NCBI GenBank assembly: GCA_002842195.1
Contig: PHCL01000041.1
Span: 1-8,304, forward strand
DNA length: 8,304 nt
From: Betaproteobacteria bacterium HGW-Betaproteobacteria-20
GTDB taxonomy: Bacteria > Pseudomonadota > Gammaproteobacteria > Burkholderiales > Methylophilaceae
Reading direction: 5' to 3'
A model generated the notes under the pieces. That model saw only the letters and a list, made by a program, of their open reading frames with translations, was not told where the DNA came from and searched no databases. A program made the translations under genes and the position numbers. Positions 6,271 to 8,304 of this stretch are shown in pieces; position 1 is the stretch's first letter; every line of letters begins with the position of its first letter.

Positions 6271-6478
6271 AGTCGCCCCTGAAAAACTCCCAACTAATTG
6301 ATTTAATTAGGTAATAGTTAACTTTTAATGGTATGAATTTGCCAGAAATGCAAATAACACTTTGATTTCTTGCAAATTTTAGCGTGTTTTTATGGGCCCC
6401 AAACGTCAGTCTCCTGTTTCTGGTGAATTGTTTCAGCAAGCATTGACTGCACTCATCAATCTTGAACATCCCCTACTC
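6271..6478 (+). mobile_element. Left-end remnant of an IS5-family-like insertion sequence
   Basis: The segment begins with AGTCGCCCCTGAAAAACT, which has the look of the terminal inverted repeats of IS5-type elements. About 100 bp later an ATG opens a reading frame with MGPK, ELFQQAL and ALINLEHPLL. IS5-family transposases with a DUF772-type N-terminus commonly start MGPK...LF...L..(I/L)(I/L)N..H.LV. After residue 29 the transposase pattern stops, and no catalytic DDE region follows. No matching right end is seen. The call rests on remembered family features and was not checked by search; the boundary at about 6478 is approximate. Confidence 0.5.
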
Positions 6479-7396
6479 GAACAACAAAAAAACAACCTTG
6501 CTAAGAATTTTGATAAAGAAAAAGACCAATATAAAAAATTAAAAATATCTTTCTCTCAAGACATAAAAGATATTTTTCAAAAAGGTATTGATAACGGTAG
6601 AGAATTACTTGCAGAATCGGCTTTTTACCAAGCACTAATCACGAAAGAAAGTAGTCCTACTATCCAGTTAGATCCTGCATCCGCGCATAAAGGATTCAAC
6701 TCCCCCATCAACTACATCGCTTCTTATAAAGTGACTAGCAATGCCCCTTTAGAGCAAGAATTAAAATTATTTCCGTACAAGTCTGTTAAAACCAAGAAAC
6801 TTGTTAATGCACTATTAGATTGCTGTTCTATCGGCATGACGATTGGCCTAAAAGGCGGTGCATCTGGAGTTCTAGCTAGATTGATTGCTGAAAGTTTAAC
6901 AAATAACCCACACAATTCTTTTCTAGAAATTAAGATGCAACCTGGGGTTTCGCACGTTAATGAGTTGATTTCTGATGAGATCTTAAAAAACAACAATACA
7001 GTTTTTTTAATCAAAAATTTCGACATCGCTCCAATATCTGTATACGGACATGACATGGTCGATGTATGCTATCTTAGAGCCTTAGATGTTAATGTTGCTT
7101 TATATCCCCAATTGATTCTTACTTATGAAGATTCAGGGCTAGGTTTAGATTTCCCCAAAGCATTAGAAAAATCTATGATCACAATAGACCTTGATAATCC
7201 AGAGTACGAAGATAATGGTCTTGATTTAGACGATTTTTTAGAATCATTAGTAGCAGTAGATAGTGACTCATCTGAAAAGTATTTTATTACCAAATTAATT
7301 GAAAAAATTCGAAAGGTAAAACCCACAATTGAGGGTGATAGATTATCTTCTTTACTAGGGTTACTGAATCATTTTTACTTGAAAAATTTACTGTAA
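6392..7396 (+). CDS. Chimeric ORF: transposase-like N-terminus fused to unrecognised AAA+-like protein
   Basis: 334 residues. Residues 1-29 look like the start of an IS5-type transposase; residues 30-334 do not. The body begins with a Lys/Gln/Glu-rich helical stretch (about 30-80). Residues 145-270 have the strand-helix order of an AAA+ or P-loop core: GLKGGASG (152-159) followed by VLARLIAESL, then FLEIKM, VFLIKNFD (204-211), LILTYED (241-247) and MITIDLDNP (262-270). In an active ATPase the first would be GxxGxGK[S/T] and the second hhhhDE; here the Lys, the Ser/Thr and the acidic pair are missing. An acidic linker and a helical C-terminus follow. No ATG, GTG or TTG lies between codons 30 and 113, so the body has lost its own start. 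Sampled lines are about 22-43% GC versus about 60% in a folD line. No ribosome site precedes 6392. It may be a decayed gene or a captured, expressed fusion. Confidence 0.6.
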   Translation: MGPKRQSPVSGELFQQALTALINLEHPLLEQQKNNLAKNFDKEKDQYKKLKISFSQDIKDIFQKGIDNGRELLAESAFYQALITKESSPTIQLDPASAHKGFNSPINYIASYKVTSNAPLEQELKLFPYKSVKTKKLVNALLDCCSIGMTIGLKGGASGVLARLIAESLTNNPHNSFLEIKMQPGVSHVNELISDEILKNNNTVFLIKNFDIAPISVYGHDMVDVCYLRALDVNVALYPQLILTYEDSGLGLDFPKALEKSMITIDLDNPEYEDNGLDLDDFLESLVAVDSDSSEKYFITKLIEKIRKVKPTIEGDRLSSLLGLLNHFYLKNLL

Positions 7397-7607
7397 GTAT
7401 AAACGCCATCTGGTTTATGAATTATATTAATAGTCAGTTGTGGGGGTTTTAGCTTTTAATAACTTGTTTGCATTTTGAGTTGCAATATGCCTCAATATAA
7501 CATTACTTAAATGTTACTCAGTTCAGTCAGTTACAATCTGCTTGAACTGAGTTGTTCATGGTCGACTAATTAGTCACGTACTAACATTTTCATTGACTCA
7601 ATAATTG
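7397..7607. other. Intergenic region between the chimeric ORF and the pnp terminator
   Basis: No gene is seen on either strand. Two symmetrical elements are present: ACTCAGTTCA (7516-7525) with its exact reverse complement at 7543-7552 around a 17-nt loop, and the perfect 12-bp palindrome GACTAATTAGTC at 7564-7575. Confidence 0.6.
7516..7552. repeat. 10-bp inverted repeat
   Basis: ACTCAGTTCA at 7516-7525 and TGAACTGAGT at 7543-7552, separated by 17 nt; neither arm is followed by a T tract, so it is not an intrinsic terminator. It might be an operator or a transposon-end relic. Confidence 0.6.
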
Positions 7608-7633
7608 AAAAAGCCCGCTTGCGCGGGCTTTTT
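7608..7633 (-). terminator. Intrinsic terminator of pnp
   Basis: 11-bp perfect stem AAAAAGCCCGC/GCGGGCTTTTT (arms 7608-7618 and 7623-7633). Read on the minus strand the loop is GCAA, a stable GNRA tetraloop, and the stem ends in a T run 20 bp after the pnp stop. The A/T flanks make it usable from the plus side too, where it would stop the chimeric ORF's transcript. Confidence 0.92.
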
Positions 7634-7652
7634 ATTAACTACTAACTACAAA

Positions 7653-8304
7653 TTACTCGTCAGCTTCTGTTTCAGCTTTAGCTTCTGCAGCAGGTGCTTC
7701 AATCAAGGCTTTCATGCTTAAGCGCACGCGGCCTTTTTCGTCAGCTTCTACCACTTTAACTTTCACAATATCGCCTTCTTTTAAGAAGTCACTCACCGCA
7801 TTAACACGTTGATGTGCAATTTGTGAAATGTGCAATAAGCCATCTTTACCAGGAATTAGCGACACAATCGCACCAAAGTCGAGTAATTTAAGCACGGCGC
7901 CTTCGTACACGTTACCCACTTCAACTTCTGCGGTAATCTCTGCAATACGGCGTTGCGCTTCTGCACCTTGCTCTGGGCTGGTACATGCGATTTTCACTGT
8001 ACCGTCTTCAGTAATATCAATGCTGGTACCGGTTTCTTCCGTGAGCGCGCGAATGACTGCGCCACCTTTACCGATGACATCACGGATTTTTTCTGGATTG
8101 ATTTTCATGACAATAATACGTGGTGCAAAGGCTGACATTTCAGTATTTGCTGTGCTCATCGCCGCCTTCATAATGCCTAAAATATGCGTACGGCCTTCTT
8201 TAGCTTGCGCTAATGCCACCTGCATAATTTGTGCGGTAATGCCGGTAATTTTAATGTCCATTTGCAGCGCGGTAATACCGTCTTCTGTACCTGCCACTTT
8301 AAAG
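7653..8304 (-). CDS. pnp: Polyribonucleotide nucleotidyltransferase (PNPase), C-terminal part
   Basis: 217 codons of the C-terminus; the gene continues past the right edge. PNPase degrades RNA 3'->5' by phosphorolysis, as a trimer and in the degradosome. The visible portion starts in the second RNase PH core ([23 protein letters not shown], a near-invariant stretch), then the linking helix, the KH domain ([25 protein letters not shown], with the GKGG loop), and the S1 domain ([21 protein letters not shown]...GLLHISQIA). It ends in a short Ala/Glu-rich tail, common in betaproteobacteria. Corresponds roughly to the last third of the ~700-residue enzyme. Stop TAA at 7655-7653, followed by a strong terminator. 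No damage is seen in this part. Confidence 0.98.
   Translation of the reverse strand, partial: FKVAGTEDGITALQMDIKITGITAQIMQVALAQAKEGRTHILGIMKAAMSTANTEMSAFAPRIIVMKINPEKIRDVIGKGGAVIRALTEETGTSIDITEDGTVKIACTSPEQGAEAQRRIAEITAEVEVGNVYEGAVLKLLDFGAIVSLIPGKDGLLHISQIAHQRVNAVSDFLKEGDIVKVKVVEADEKGRVRLSMKALIEAPAAEAKAETEADE

Noticed and set aside
6724..7326. Minus-strand frames of 110 and 67 codons inside the chimeric ORF
   Set aside because: No motif or ribosome site; the plus-strand frame is longer and has a coherent fold-like pattern.
7439..7455. Possible right end of the insertion-sequence remnant (TGTGGGGGTTTTAG)
   Set aside because: Only about nine positions match the complement of the left end, and the conserved CAGGGGCGAC part is absent.

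Overview
The window looks like chromosomal DNA from a betaproteobacterium, most likely a Methylophilaceae-type methylotroph. This is inferred from the flavour of the FolD, DksA and PNPase proteins and from the Pro-Arg-His tRNA cluster; no 16S or other decisive marker is present. Conserved genes are of moderate GC. The stretch between dksA and pnp is clearly more AT-rich.

Left part (1-3700, all minus strand). Reading 3'->5' on the plus strand there is a FimV/HubP-like membrane protein (3282-1738), an NtrC-type sigma-54-dependent response regulator (1585-152), and the first 39 codons of an ExeA/MshM-type secretion ATPase (119 to beyond the edge). The three genes point the same way and look like an envelope, pilus or secretion module. 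A textbook -24/-12 sigma-54 promoter (3519-3505) sits about 220 bp upstream of the most plausible FimV-like start, a GTG at 3282. The regulator has its own sigma-70-type promoter. The simplest model is that the regulator activates the FimV-like gene.

Middle (3700-4620). A small one-helix membrane protein (4099-3899) lies downstream of a minus-strand tRNA cluster: tRNA-Pro(TGG), tRNA-Arg(TCT), tRNA-His(GTG). All three encode their 3' CCA. A strong sigma-70 promoter ends only 9 bp from the mature 5' end of tRNA-Pro. A perfect 16-bp AT-only-stem hairpin, apart from two G:C pairs, separates tRNA-Pro from tRNA-Arg.

Right part (4624-8304). folD and a DksA-family gene (both plus strand) are followed by a strong bidirectional terminator. 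Then comes an AT-rich island (about 6097-7607) ending at a second strong terminator, which belongs to pnp (minus strand, C-terminal 217 codons present). The island holds what appears to be the left end and first ~29 codons of an IS5-type transposase, fused in frame to about 305 codons of an unrecognised protein. That body shows an AAA+-like strand/helix pattern with a damaged Walker A and Walker B. This chimera is the most unusual object in the window, together with the sigma-54 circuit on the left.
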